This document shows positions 58,120 through 64,000 of a stretch of DNA of 64,000 nucleotides, one piece after another. Location: positions 2,159,215 to 2,223,214 of the forward strand of contig NZ_FQWU01000001.1 of assembly GCF_900129765.1 (NCBI RefSeq), read 5' to 3'. Below the pieces are notes generated by a model. It was not told where the DNA came from. It ran no database searches and saw only the letters and a list, made by a program, of their open reading frames with translations. The position numbers and the translations under genes were made by a program. Origin of the DNA: Massilia sp. CF038 (GTDB taxonomy: Bacteria > Pseudomonadota > Gammaproteobacteria > Burkholderiales > Burkholderiaceae_D). How positions within the stretch are numbered: the first letter of the stretch is position 1; each line of letters starts with the position of its first letter.

Positions 58120-58807
58120 TGGTGCGCCCGCAGCGGGCTGCAATGGAAGGGTCGTGCGTAACCAGCACCAGGGTCGAACCGCGCTCGCGATTGAGTTCAA
58201 ACATGAGCTGAATAACAGCTTCACCGGTGGCGGCATCCAGACTGCCGGTCGGTTCGTCGGCAAACAGCAAGGGCGGCTCGGTCACGAAGGCCCGCGCCAG
58301 CGCCACACGCTGCTGCTCGCCGCCGGACAAATACTTGGGATAGTGTTTCAGGCGGCTGGACAAGCCGACCCGCTCCAGCATGGCGGCGGCCTTGTCTTTC
58401 GCTCCATCGTCTCCACGTAACTCCAGCGGCAGCATGACGTTTTCCAGCGCATTCAGGTGTGCCAGCAGCTGGAAGGACTGGAACACAAAGCCCAGCCTGG
58501 CCTTGCGCAGACTGGCGCGGCCATCTTCGTCGAGCGCAAAAATATCCTGGCCACCGAGGATGACTTTGCCGCTGGAGGGGCTGTCCAGCCCGGCCAGCAA
58601 ACCCAGCAGGGTCGATTTGCCCGATCCCGAGGCGCCCACAATGGCAAGCGTCTCGGCAGCTTGCACTGTAAAATCGACGCTATGCAGGATGGTCAGCTCG
58701 CCGCTGGCGTCGGCCACCCGCTTCGACAAGTCGATGACCTCGATGGCGGGCGCCGACTTATTGCTATCGGAAACGTAACTTTTGGAAGCTTCAGGGATGT
58801 CACGCAT
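58091..58807 (-). CDS. ABC transporter ATP-binding protein, YbbA/LolD-like
   Basis: The frame is open to 59224, but the gene begins at ATG 58807 ([17 protein letters not shown]), 238 residues. MacB/LolD-type motifs: [20 protein letters not shown] (about 60-79), [34 protein letters not shown] and [14 protein letters not shown]. coli YbbA pairs with the large permease YbbP and lies divergent from tesA, as here, but no permease gene is adjacent in this window. The permease must be elsewhere or missing. Its start codon is overlapped by the divergent tesA start. Confidence 0.9.
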   Translation of the reverse strand: MRDIPEASKSYVSDSNKSAPAIEVIDLSKRVADASGELTILHSVDFTVQAAETLAIVGASGSGKSTLLGLLAGLDSPSSGKVILGGQDIFALDEDGRASLRKARLGFVFQSFQLLAHLNALENVMLPLELRGDDGAKDKAAAMLERVGLSSRLKHYPKYLSGGEQQRVALARAFVTEPPLLFADEPTGSLDAATGEAVIQLMFELNRERGSTLVLVTHDPSIAARCGRTITIAAGRIV

Positions 58808-59435
58808 GCAAATTAATCTCAAGAGTTGGGCGATTGGCGGCCTGTTCATGCTTGCCGTATCAGCGAGCGCCCATTCTGCACCAAAAACCGTGCTTGTGCT
58901 GGGCGATAGCCTGTCGGCCGAATACGGCCTGGCGCGCGGCAATGGCTGGGTCGCCCTGCTCGAGCAAAAACTCAAGCAGGAAAAAATCGACGCCAAGGTT
59001 GTCAATGCCAGCATCAGCGGCGAAACCACCAGCGGCGGGCGTGCGCGCCTGCCTGCCCTGCTGGGCCAGCACAAGCCTGACGTGGTGGTGATCGAGCTTG
59101 GGGCCAACGACGGCTTGCGGGGCCAGCCTGTCAGGGCGGCCGAAGCCAATCTGCGCGCCATGATCGAGCAATCGCAAAAGAACAGTGCGCGCGTGCTGCT
59201 GATCGGCATGCGCATGCCGCCCAATTATGGGCGCGACTACACCGAACGCTTCTTCGGTATGTACAAAAACCTGGCCGGTCAATACAAGTCGCCACTGGTG
59301 CCGTTCATGCTGGAGGGCGTGGCCGACAAGCCCAAGCTGTTCCAGGCAGACCGCCTGCACCCGAATGCCGAGGCCCACCCCATCATTCTGGCCAATATCT
59401 GGCCGCAGTTTGCCCCGATGGTCAAAGCCCGATGA
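58797..59435 (+). CDS. tesA: Periplasmic GDSL lysophospholipase / arylesterase TesA
   Basis: ATG 58797 lies eight bases after GGAAG and is preferred over ATG 58806. 212 residues with a signal peptide (AIGGLFMLAVSASAHSA). SGNH blocks: I VLVLGDSLSAEYGL with the nucleophile Ser, II GETTSGGRARL, III ELGANDGLRGQ and V DRLHPNAEAHP with Asp and His. It hydrolyses acyl thioesters and lysophospholipids in the periplasm. The 5' end overlaps the divergent ABC gene by 11 bp. mnmH starts inside its stop codon (ATGA). Confidence 0.94.
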   Translation: MSRMQINLKSWAIGGLFMLAVSASAHSAPKTVLVLGDSLSAEYGLARGNGWVALLEQKLKQEKIDAKVVNASISGETTSGGRARLPALLGQHKPDVVVIELGANDGLRGQPVRAAEANLRAMIEQSQKNSARVLLIGMRMPPNYGRDYTERFFGMYKNLAGQYKSPLVPFMLEGVADKPKLFQADRLHPNAEAHPIILANIWPQFAPMVKAR

Positions 59436-60484
59436 AGTATCCGGAACTGCTGAACTTCAGCCATGTGCTGCCGCAGCTCGACCAGTTCGACTGCATCATC
59501 GATGCGCGCAGCGAGGCGGAGTACGCGCTTGATCATCTGCCCGGCGCCATCAACTGCCCGGTGCTCGATAACGCCGAGCGGATCCGCGTTGGGACCATGT
59601 ACAAGCAGGACAGCGCGTTTGAAGCGAAGAAGGTGGGCGCGGCACTGGTAGCAAAAAACATCGCGCGGCACATCGAGACGCTGTGGCTGGACAAGCCGCG
59701 CGAATGGCGCCCGCTCGTGTATTGCTGGCGCGGCGGTAACCGCAGCGGGTCGATGGTGCATATCCTGGCGCGCATCGGCTGGCCCGTGGTGCAGCTTGAC
59801 GGCGGCTACAAAGCCTATCGGGCTCACGTCAGTGAAACCCTGCTGGAAGCGCCGCAGGTGGAGTTCAAGGTGGTGTGCGGCACGACCGGCAGTGGCAAGA
59901 GCCGCCTGTTGGAGGTGTTGGCCTCGGTCGGCGCCCAGGTGCTCGATCTGGAGCAGTTGGCGGCCCACCGCGGATCGGTTCTGGGCAGTCTGCCCAGCTG
60001 CCCGCAGCCGTCGCAAAAAATGTTCGAGACAACGATCTGGGATGCCCTGCGCCGTTTCGATCCGGCGCGCCCGGTGTTTGTGGAGTCCGAGAGCAAAAAG
60101 GTGGGCCAGTTGCGCGTGCCCGATGCCTTGATGGACAAGATGCGGCGCTCGCCGTGCATCTCGCTGGCGCTGTCGCGTCCTGACCGGGTGCGGCTGCTGA
60201 TGGAGGACTACCAGCACTTTACCGCCAGTCCGGACATACTCAACGCGCAGCTGGACTGTCTGGTCAAGCTGCACGGCCGCGAGAAGATCAATGCATGGCA
60301 CGAGATGGCCAATGGCGGACGGATGCCGGAGCTGGTGGATCAGCTGCTGGTGGAGCATTACGACCCGGCCTATCTGCGTTCGATTGACCGCAATTTCGTG
60401 CGCTTTAACGAAGCGGAGCTCGTGGAGCTGGGCGATATCGGCAAGGATGATTTCCTGGCCGCGGCCACACACCTGAACCGCTGA
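59432..60484 (+). CDS. mnmH: tRNA 2-selenouridine synthase
   Basis: 350 residues. N-terminal rhodanese domain (about 1-130) with the catalytic Cys in LVYCWRGGNRSGSMVHIL, then a P-loop domain with VVCGTTGSGKSRLLEVL (about 148-164) and RPVFVESESKKVGQL. It replaces sulfur by selenium at the wobble base of tRNA Lys, Glu and Gln, using selenophosphate; no selD is seen in this window. The gene overlaps tesA by 4 bp. Its final codons (DDFLAAATHLNR, then TGA) are the start of a sequence that is repeated three times downstream in the same frame. Confidence 0.95.
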   Translation: MKYPELLNFSHVLPQLDQFDCIIDARSEAEYALDHLPGAINCPVLDNAERIRVGTMYKQDSAFEAKKVGAALVAKNIARHIETLWLDKPREWRPLVYCWRGGNRSGSMVHILARIGWPVVQLDGGYKAYRAHVSETLLEAPQVEFKVVCGTTGSGKSRLLEVLASVGAQVLDLEQLAAHRGSVLGSLPSCPQPSQKMFETTIWDALRRFDPARPVFVESESKKVGQLRVPDALMDKMRRSPCISLALSRPDRVRLLMEDYQHFTASPDILNAQLDCLVKLHGREKINAWHEMANGGRMPELVDQLLVEHYDPAYLRSIDRNFVRFNEAELVELGDIGKDDFLAAATHLNR

Positions 60485-61018
60485 TACATCGCCCTCGCGA
60501 AGGCGGGGGCCTATAGCACCTTGCCGAATTCGGATAGGTGGCATAGGCCCCCGCCGCCGCGAGGGCGATGTGCGGTTTGTTTATTCCGCGCTGCCGATTA
60601 CTTCGCCGCGGCCAAACACCTGAACCGCTACTACATCGCCCTCGCGAAGGCGGGGGCCTATAGCACCTTGCCGAATTCGGATAGGTGGCATAGGCCCCCG
60701 CCGCCGCGAGGGCGATGTGCGGTTTGTTTATTCCGCGCTGCCGATTACTTCGCCGCGGCCAGTCACCCGAACCGCTACTACATCGCCCTCGCGAAGGCGG
60801 GGGCCTATAGCACTTTGCCGAATTCGGATAGGTGGCATGGGCCCCCGCCGCCGCGAGGGCGATGTGCGGTTTTTTTATTCCGCGCTGCCGATTACTTCGC
60901 CGCGGCCAGTCACCCGAACCGCTACTACATCGCCCTCGCGAAGGCGGGGGCCCATAGCACCTTGCCGAATTCGGATAAGTGGCATAGGCCCCCGCCTTCG
61001 CGAGGGCGATGTGCGGTT
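60485..61018 (+). repeat. 147-bp tandem repeat, 3.6 units, each with a long palindrome
   Basis: Units start at 60485, 60632, 60779 and 60926, each exactly 147 bp apart; the fourth is cut at about 61018. Each unit begins with ACATCGCCCTCGCG and contains an inverted repeat of nearly 30 bp per arm (left arm AAGGCGGGGGCC, right arm GGCCCCCGCC). The rest resembles the 3' end of mnmH (GATTACTTCGCCGCGGCC and CCGAACCGC). The period is 49 codons and the frame stays open in phase with mnmH, but the mnmH TGA is replaced by TAC in the copies. No independent gene is supported here. Confidence 0.9.
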
Positions 61019-61025
61019 TCGGGAC

Positions 61026-61067
61026 GAAAAAAAACCGGTGCTCGCGAGAGTCACCGGTTTTTTATTC
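61026..61067. terminator. Bidirectional Rho-independent terminator
   Basis: A 10-bp stem AAAACCGGTG/CACCGGTTTT (61031-61040 with 61052-61061) with A-run and T-run on the two sides. It ends transcription of ppiD from the right (minus strand) and of the mnmH repeat region from the left. Confidence 0.85.
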
Positions 61068-61079
61068 GACCGCTGCGGA

Positions 61080-62990
61080 TTACTCCACCGCGTCAGCCGT
61101 CTTGGTCAACGGCTTGTCGCTGACTTTGGTCTTGGCCTTGGTCTTGAGCGCGTTCAGGTAAGCATACGACTCCTGCTGCGCCACCATGCCGTCAAACTGC
61201 TGACGTTCCATGCCACGGCGCGCCAGATCTGTCTCGGCAGGCTGGGTCACCTTGTTGATGCGGTACACGCCATAACCCACGCCTGGCAGGTTCACACCCA
61301 CGTACGCCGGCAGTTTGGTCACGTCGGCCTTCATCAGATCATTCACCGCAGCAGATGCGACTTCCGGCTGCTTGTTACGGCTGATCGACTTGGTGGCACC
61401 AAAGCCTTCCGCATCGCCTGCGGCCTTGGCAGCAGCGATCTTCGCTTCGCCTGCTTTGCGGGCCAGCTTCTCGGCTTCCTCTTCGACGACAGTTTTACGG
61501 ATCGCATCAGCCACTTCGGCCAGCGGACGCTTGGCGGCCGGCTTGTAGTCGACGACGCGGCCTGCAACCAGGGTCGCTGGTGCCACTTCAACGGCTTCGG
61601 TATTGCGCTTGTTTTTCAGTGCGTCATTCGAGAAGATCGCCTTCAGGAACTTGGCGCTGTACACCGGCGGCGAATCCGGACCGGCCTTGGTATCGCGCTT
61701 CAGGTTGTCAATCGTCTGGATCGGCAGTTTGAGCTTGTCAGCGACAGGCTTCAGGCTATCCGACTGCTCGTAGACGATGTTGGTGAACTGCTCGGCCAAC
61801 TCCGAATACTTCTTCGACATCTGCGCCTTTTTCAGCTCGGCGACGATCTCGCCCTTGACTGCTTCAAATGGCTTGATGGCGGCCGGGTTGATCTTGGTGA
61901 CCGTCACAATGTGATAGCCGAATTCCGACTGCACCAATTCAGCCTCGCCCTCTTTCAGCTTTGCTGCTGCCGCTTCGACTTCCGCGCTGGCCAGCGATGC
62001 TTCGCCGCCGACGGTGATCGAGCCGAGAGTGCCGCCCTGTTCCGCCGACGCAGGATCGTCCGACTTGGCTTTAGCGACTGCAGCGAAGCTCGCTGGCGCC
62101 TTGCGCACTTCAGCCAGCAGGGCTTCAGCTTTGGCCTTGTCGGCTGCTGCATCTTTTTTGGCGACCAGGATGTGGCTCACAGCGCGCGTTTCCTTGGCGG
62201 TGAACTTGTCCTTCGAGGCGTCGTACACCTTCTGCGCGTCAGCGTCGCTGATCGCGATCAGACCTTCCACCACGCCAGCGTTGAGCACCACGTACTCAAC
62301 TTTCACCTGCTCGGGCGCCTGGAACAGCGTGGCGTTCTTGTCGTAGTAAGCCTTGACCATGTCATCGGTGACTTTGACCTGGTCGGCAAAATCGGCAGCC
62401 TTGAACAGCACTTCCTGCACTTCACGTTCCTGGGCACCCAGGTCGGACAGGCGTGTTGCCAGGCTGCGCGGCACAAATGCGGTGCCTGGCAGCGCCGAAC
62501 CCAGCTGACGCTTGGTCAGCTCGGTGCGGATCTGGTGTTCATACTGCAGGGGCGACATGTTTTGTGCGCCCAGCAGTGCTTTGTACTTGTCCAGATCGAA
62601 GCTGCCGTCGGCCTTGCGGAACGACGGGACTTCGCTGATGTTCTTTTGAATGGAAGCGTCGCCAACGGTCATGTGGCTATTCTTGATTTCGGCGTCGATG
62701 GCGGCATTCTCGACCAGTTTGTCGAGGATGAAGCGCTTCGCTTCTGCGGATTCGAATTCTTTTTGATCGAAGCGTTCGCCCATCTGGGCACGTGCGTTAT
62801 CGATATAGCGGCGTTGCGCTTCATCGAACTGCTGCTGGGTGATTTTTTGGCCACCGACGTTGGCTACTTCGTTGGCCGCACCACCACCGCTGCCATAGCT
62901 GCTAACACCGACCACCACGAACGACGGCACGATCAACAGTGCCAGCAGGATCTGCATCCATTTCTTGTGTGTACGAACAAAATCAAACAT
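61080..62990 (-). CDS. ppiD: SurA/PpiD-type membrane-anchored peptidyl-prolyl isomerase
   Basis: 636 residues. The start MFDFVRTHKKWMQILLALLI plus the short helix (about 12-32) is the PpiD anchor. SurA N-domain about 35-200 and a parvulin core about 245-350: TRAVSHILVAKKDAAADKA, ASAEQGGTLGSITVGGEAS and VQSEFGYHIVTVTKI. A long C-terminal helical part follows. PpiD stays in the inner membrane facing the periplasm and helps newly secreted proteins leave SecYEG. The order hupB-tRNAs-ppiD is conserved in Burkholderiales. ATG 62990. Confidence 0.92.
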   Translation of the reverse strand: MFDFVRTHKKWMQILLALLIVPSFVVVGVSSYGSGGGAANEVANVGGQKITQQQFDEAQRRYIDNARAQMGERFDQKEFESAEAKRFILDKLVENAAIDAEIKNSHMTVGDASIQKNISEVPSFRKADGSFDLDKYKALLGAQNMSPLQYEHQIRTELTKRQLGSALPGTAFVPRSLATRLSDLGAQEREVQEVLFKAADFADQVKVTDDMVKAYYDKNATLFQAPEQVKVEYVVLNAGVVEGLIAISDADAQKVYDASKDKFTAKETRAVSHILVAKKDAAADKAKAEALLAEVRKAPASFAAVAKAKSDDPASAEQGGTLGSITVGGEASLASAEVEAAAAKLKEGEAELVQSEFGYHIVTVTKINPAAIKPFEAVKGEIVAELKKAQMSKKYSELAEQFTNIVYEQSDSLKPVADKLKLPIQTIDNLKRDTKAGPDSPPVYSAKFLKAIFSNDALKNKRNTEAVEVAPATLVAGRVVDYKPAAKRPLAEVADAIRKTVVEEEAEKLARKAGEAKIAAAKAAGDAEGFGATKSISRNKQPEVASAAVNDLMKADVTKLPAYVGVNLPGVGYGVYRINKVTQPAETDLARRGMERQQFDGMVAQQESYAYLNALKTKAKTKVSDKPLTKTADAVE

Positions 62991-63031
62991 GGTTTGCCAT
63001 TCGATAAAAAAACGCAGTTAAAACGCAAACG

Positions 63032-63057
63032 AAAAAAAAGGCGAACTCTCGTTCGCC
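63032..63057 (-). terminator. Terminator of tRNA transcript
   Basis: A 7-bp stem GGCGAAC/GTTCGCC (63040-63046 with 63051-63057) with a four-base loop. On the minus strand it is followed by a run of eight T (A-run 63032-63039). It closes the tRNA unit and lies 42 bp before the ppiD ATG. Confidence 0.85.
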
Positions 63058-63064
63058 CTTTTCT

Positions 63065-63208
63065 TCTAAGCTGGCGGAGCGGACGGGACTCGCCTGCACT
63101 TTGCAGGCCGCGGATTTCCTCGTAGGGAAATCCCTTCGAGTCCCAACCGTGTTTCCCGCAGGGGAAACACTCCTTACTACTCTAAGCTGGCGGAGCGGAC
63201 GGGACTCG
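63065..63208 (-). repeat. 28-bp direct repeat of tRNA-Asp tail flanking three hairpins
   Basis: Identical 28-bp copies lie at 63065-63092 and 63181-63208; both contain the 3' part of tRNA-Asp and its downstream flank. The 88 bp between them hold three perfect hairpins: 63093-63107 (6-bp stem), 63112-63133 (8-bp stem) and 63149-63170 (9-bp stem). In addition GGGACTCG at 63085-63092 pairs with CGAGTCCC at 63137-63144, enclosing the first two hairpins as a three-way junction. It is in the transcribed tail of the tRNA unit. It looks like a duplication or insertion remnant or a structured RNA. Confidence 0.7.
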
Positions 63209-63264
63209 AACCCGCGACCCCCGACGTGACAGGCCGGTATTCTAACCAACTGAACTACCACTCC
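63188..63264 (-). tRNA. tRNA-Asp (GTC), copy with U-G pair in acceptor stem
   Basis: 77 nt with encoded CCA. 5' GGAGTGG pairs with CCGCTCC, including one U-G pair. Anticodon loop CTGTCAC gives GTC. The T arm GGGTTCGAGTCCC is normal. It differs from the neighbouring copy at one acceptor base (T instead of C at position 5). Confidence 0.95.
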
Positions 63265-63281
63265 TGAATTTGGGTATTTTT

Positions 63282-63358
63282 TGGCGGAGCGGACGGGACT
63301 CGAACCCGCGACCCCCGACGTGACAGGCCGGTATTCTAACCAACTGAACTACCGCTCC
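63282..63358 (-). tRNA. tRNA-Asp (GTC)
   Basis: 77 nt with encoded CCA. Fully paired acceptor stem GGAGCGG/CCGCTCC, D arm GTTCAGTTGGTTAGAAT, anticodon GTC and normal T arm. It lies 17 bp upstream of the second Asp copy and 27 bp after tRNA-Val in the same direction. Confidence 0.97.
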
Positions 63359-63385
63359 TAAAAAATACGGGTACTGCATGTTTGG

Positions 63386-63461
63386 TGGTGGGCGCTGAGA
63401 GGCTCGAACTCCCGACCTAAGCCTTGTAAGGGCTCCGCTCTACCAACTGAGCTAAGCGCCC
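63386..63461 (-). tRNA. tRNA-Val (TAC)
   Basis: 76 nt with encoded CCA. Acceptor GGGCGCT/AGCGCCC, D arm AGCTCAGTTGGTAGAGC, anticodon loop CTTACAA giving TAC. The T arm GGGAGTTCGAGCCTCTC is regular. First tRNA of the unit, 62 bp after hupB. Confidence 0.97.
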
Positions 63462-63523
63462 GAGTCTGTCACAACCTGGGCCTGCCAAACATTCTCCGGT
63501 GATTGTCACCTCACCGAAGGCAA

Positions 63524-63796
63524 TTAGTTTACTGCATCTTTGAGCGCTTTGCCAGCTTTAAATTTGGGAACTTTCGCTGCTGCGATGTTGAGCACTTCCT
63601 TGGTGCGCGGATTGACGCCGGTACGGGCCGCGCGCTCGCCAACCGAGAAGGTGCCGAAGCCCACCAGGGTGACGGGTTCGTTGTTCTGCAAGCTGGTGGT
63701 GACGGCTTCGAGCACGGCGTCGAGGGCGCGCGTGGCGGAGGCTTTGGAGATGTCGGCCGACTTGGCGATAAATTCGATCAGATCTGTTTTGTTCAT
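63524..63796 (-). CDS. hupB: HU family DNA-binding protein
   Basis: 90 residues, the standard HU length. [20 protein letters not shown] at the start, the dimer core [19 protein letters not shown] and the DNA-contacting arm [18 protein letters not shown], ending [14 protein letters not shown] bends and compacts DNA as a dimer. In relatives the gene follows lon; here the sequence upstream is a palindrome and a transposase-like end, so the lon link appears to be broken. ATG 63796. Confidence 0.96.
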   Translation of the reverse strand: MNKTDLIEFIAKSADISKASATRALDAVLEAVTTSLQNNEPVTLVGFGTFSVGERAARTGVNPRTKEVLNIAAAKVPKFKAGKALKDAVN

Positions 63797-63828
63797 TGGG
63801 GCCTCGAGAATAGAAAGTGCAACCGCCT

Positions 63829-63834
63829 ATTATA
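63829..63834 (-). promoter_or_regulatory. Perfect -10 (TATAAT) of hupB promoter
   Basis: TATAAT on the minus strand, 33 bp before the hupB start codon. The -35 position, 17 bases upstream, falls inside the palindrome at 63838-63932 and reads TTCGCG, a poor match. Confidence 0.6.
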
Positions 63835-63837
63835 AGA

Positions 63838-63932
63838 GCTGACATCGTCCTCGCGAAGGCGGGGACCCATACCACATCGCCGAAGTTGTTCAGCGTGCTA
63901 TGGGTCCCCGCCTTCGCAGATACTGTGTCAGC
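63838..63932. repeat. REP-like palindrome between hupB and transposase-like frame
   Basis: Left arm GACATCGTCCTCGCGAAGG and right arm with CCCCGCCTTCGC form a long inverted repeat around a 30-base centre, with GCTGACA/TGTCAGC at the two extremes. The core AAGGCGGGGACCCATA pairs perfectly with TATGGGTCCCCGCCTT. The same family occurs at 45445-45887 and 60485-61018. After TTCGC the right arm departs from the usual GAGGACGATGT. Confidence 0.8.
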
Positions 63933-64000
63933 TAGAGTTTTGCAAGCGCTAGCTGCGGATCGAATCTGGTTCCGGACTTGATGACGCCGACCATCCAGTG
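63932..64000 (-). CDS. C-terminal fragment of probable IS110-family transposase
   Basis: Only the last 22 residues and the stop codon are visible on the minus strand: HWMVGVIKSGTRFDPQLALA then KL. The pattern VIKSGxxFDP is what I recall from C-termini of IS110/IS116-type transposases, but the match is short and from memory. It is clearly not the lon C-terminus expected upstream of hupB. The stop abuts the palindrome directly. Confidence 0.4.
   Translation of the reverse strand, partial: HWMVGVIKSGTRFDPQLALAKL

Noticed and set aside
60482..60484. The mnmH TGA followed by a strong hairpin, read as a possible selenocysteine codon in a selenium gene.
   Set aside because: MnmH homologues end here without Cys or Sec. 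The hairpin is part of a palindrome family also found elsewhere, and the repeat copies have Tyr (TAC) at this point.
60485..61018. CRISPR array, from regular repeats.
   Set aside because: Units are 147 bp and nearly identical throughout, with no unique spacers, and no cas genes are nearby.
60521..61123. A 200-residue open frame across the tandem repeats.
   Set aside because: It is a by-product of the 147-bp period being divisible by three. It has no ribosome site and lies over palindromes and a terminator.
62983..63261. A 92-residue frame on the minus strand over the tRNA region.
   Set aside because: It is the translation of tRNA-Asp and its flank (the familiar GRGFESRPLRQ-type false protein).

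Overview
This window looks like chromosome of a GC-rich betaproteobacterium of the Burkholderiales, most likely the family Oxalobacteraceae (Massilia/Duganella/Janthinobacterium relatives). The case rests on gene order: hupB - tRNA-Val - tRNA-Asp - ppiD, tmk-holB-pilZ-tatD with mltG and a divergent ygfZ, msrB-yciB-bolA-parvulin, and the protein sequences themselves. No rRNA was seen, so the genus is an inference. Almost everything is ordinary core or conserved accessory chromosome. The only mobile or repetitive DNA is a family of long palindromes at three places and a probable insertion-sequence end at the right edge.

Layout. 1-2914: two overlapping minus-strand genes that resemble a histidine kinase and a receiver but have lost the catalytic residues of both. 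3139-9913: small housekeeping and hypothetical genes, a chemoreceptor, a methyltransferase, TatD and a GNAT. 9953-15203: pilZ-holB-tmk-mltG and, divergently, ygfZ-DUF4936-NRDE. 15205-21311: a six-gene minus-strand beta-oxidation operon (thiolase, acyl-CoA dehydrogenase, Dabb, SDR, MDR, SDR). 21518-26639: an MHS-type transporter, an S9 peptidase and a secreted TonB-like protein. 26765-35636: a FadJ-like bifunctional enzyme and an acyl-CoA ligase operon with a complete Liv-type ABC importer. 35922-40814: selO, msrB, yciB, bolA, two tandem parvulins and a small secreted protein. 40944-45439: a Pls/PosA-type one-module peptide synthetase with membrane and hexapeptide domains, followed by its phosphopantetheinyl transferase. 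45921-60484: GNAT, purL, a receiver-TPR protein, an oxoprolinase, nnr, and the divergent ABC ATPase / tesA-mnmH pair. 61080-64000: ppiD, two tRNA-Asp, one tRNA-Val, hupB and a probable IS110 end.

How the genes work together. The two fatty-acid regions appear to be one regulon. The same nine bases (TACGACCGT) occur upstream of the thiolase operon, the fadJ-like gene and the acyl-CoA ligase/Liv operon, each time in or beside a plausible promoter. This suggests one regulator, encoded elsewhere, controls import, activation and oxidation of an acyl substrate. The synthetase and the transferase overlap by 4 bp and form a self-contained unit that probably makes a small cationic amino-acid homopolymer.

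The most unusual DNA is (1) a 147-bp (49-codon) tandem repeat fused in frame to the 3' end of mnmH, (2) a 116-bp duplication of a tRNA-Asp tail carrying three hairpins, and (3) a palindrome next to the hupB promoter that abuts a transposase-like reading frame.
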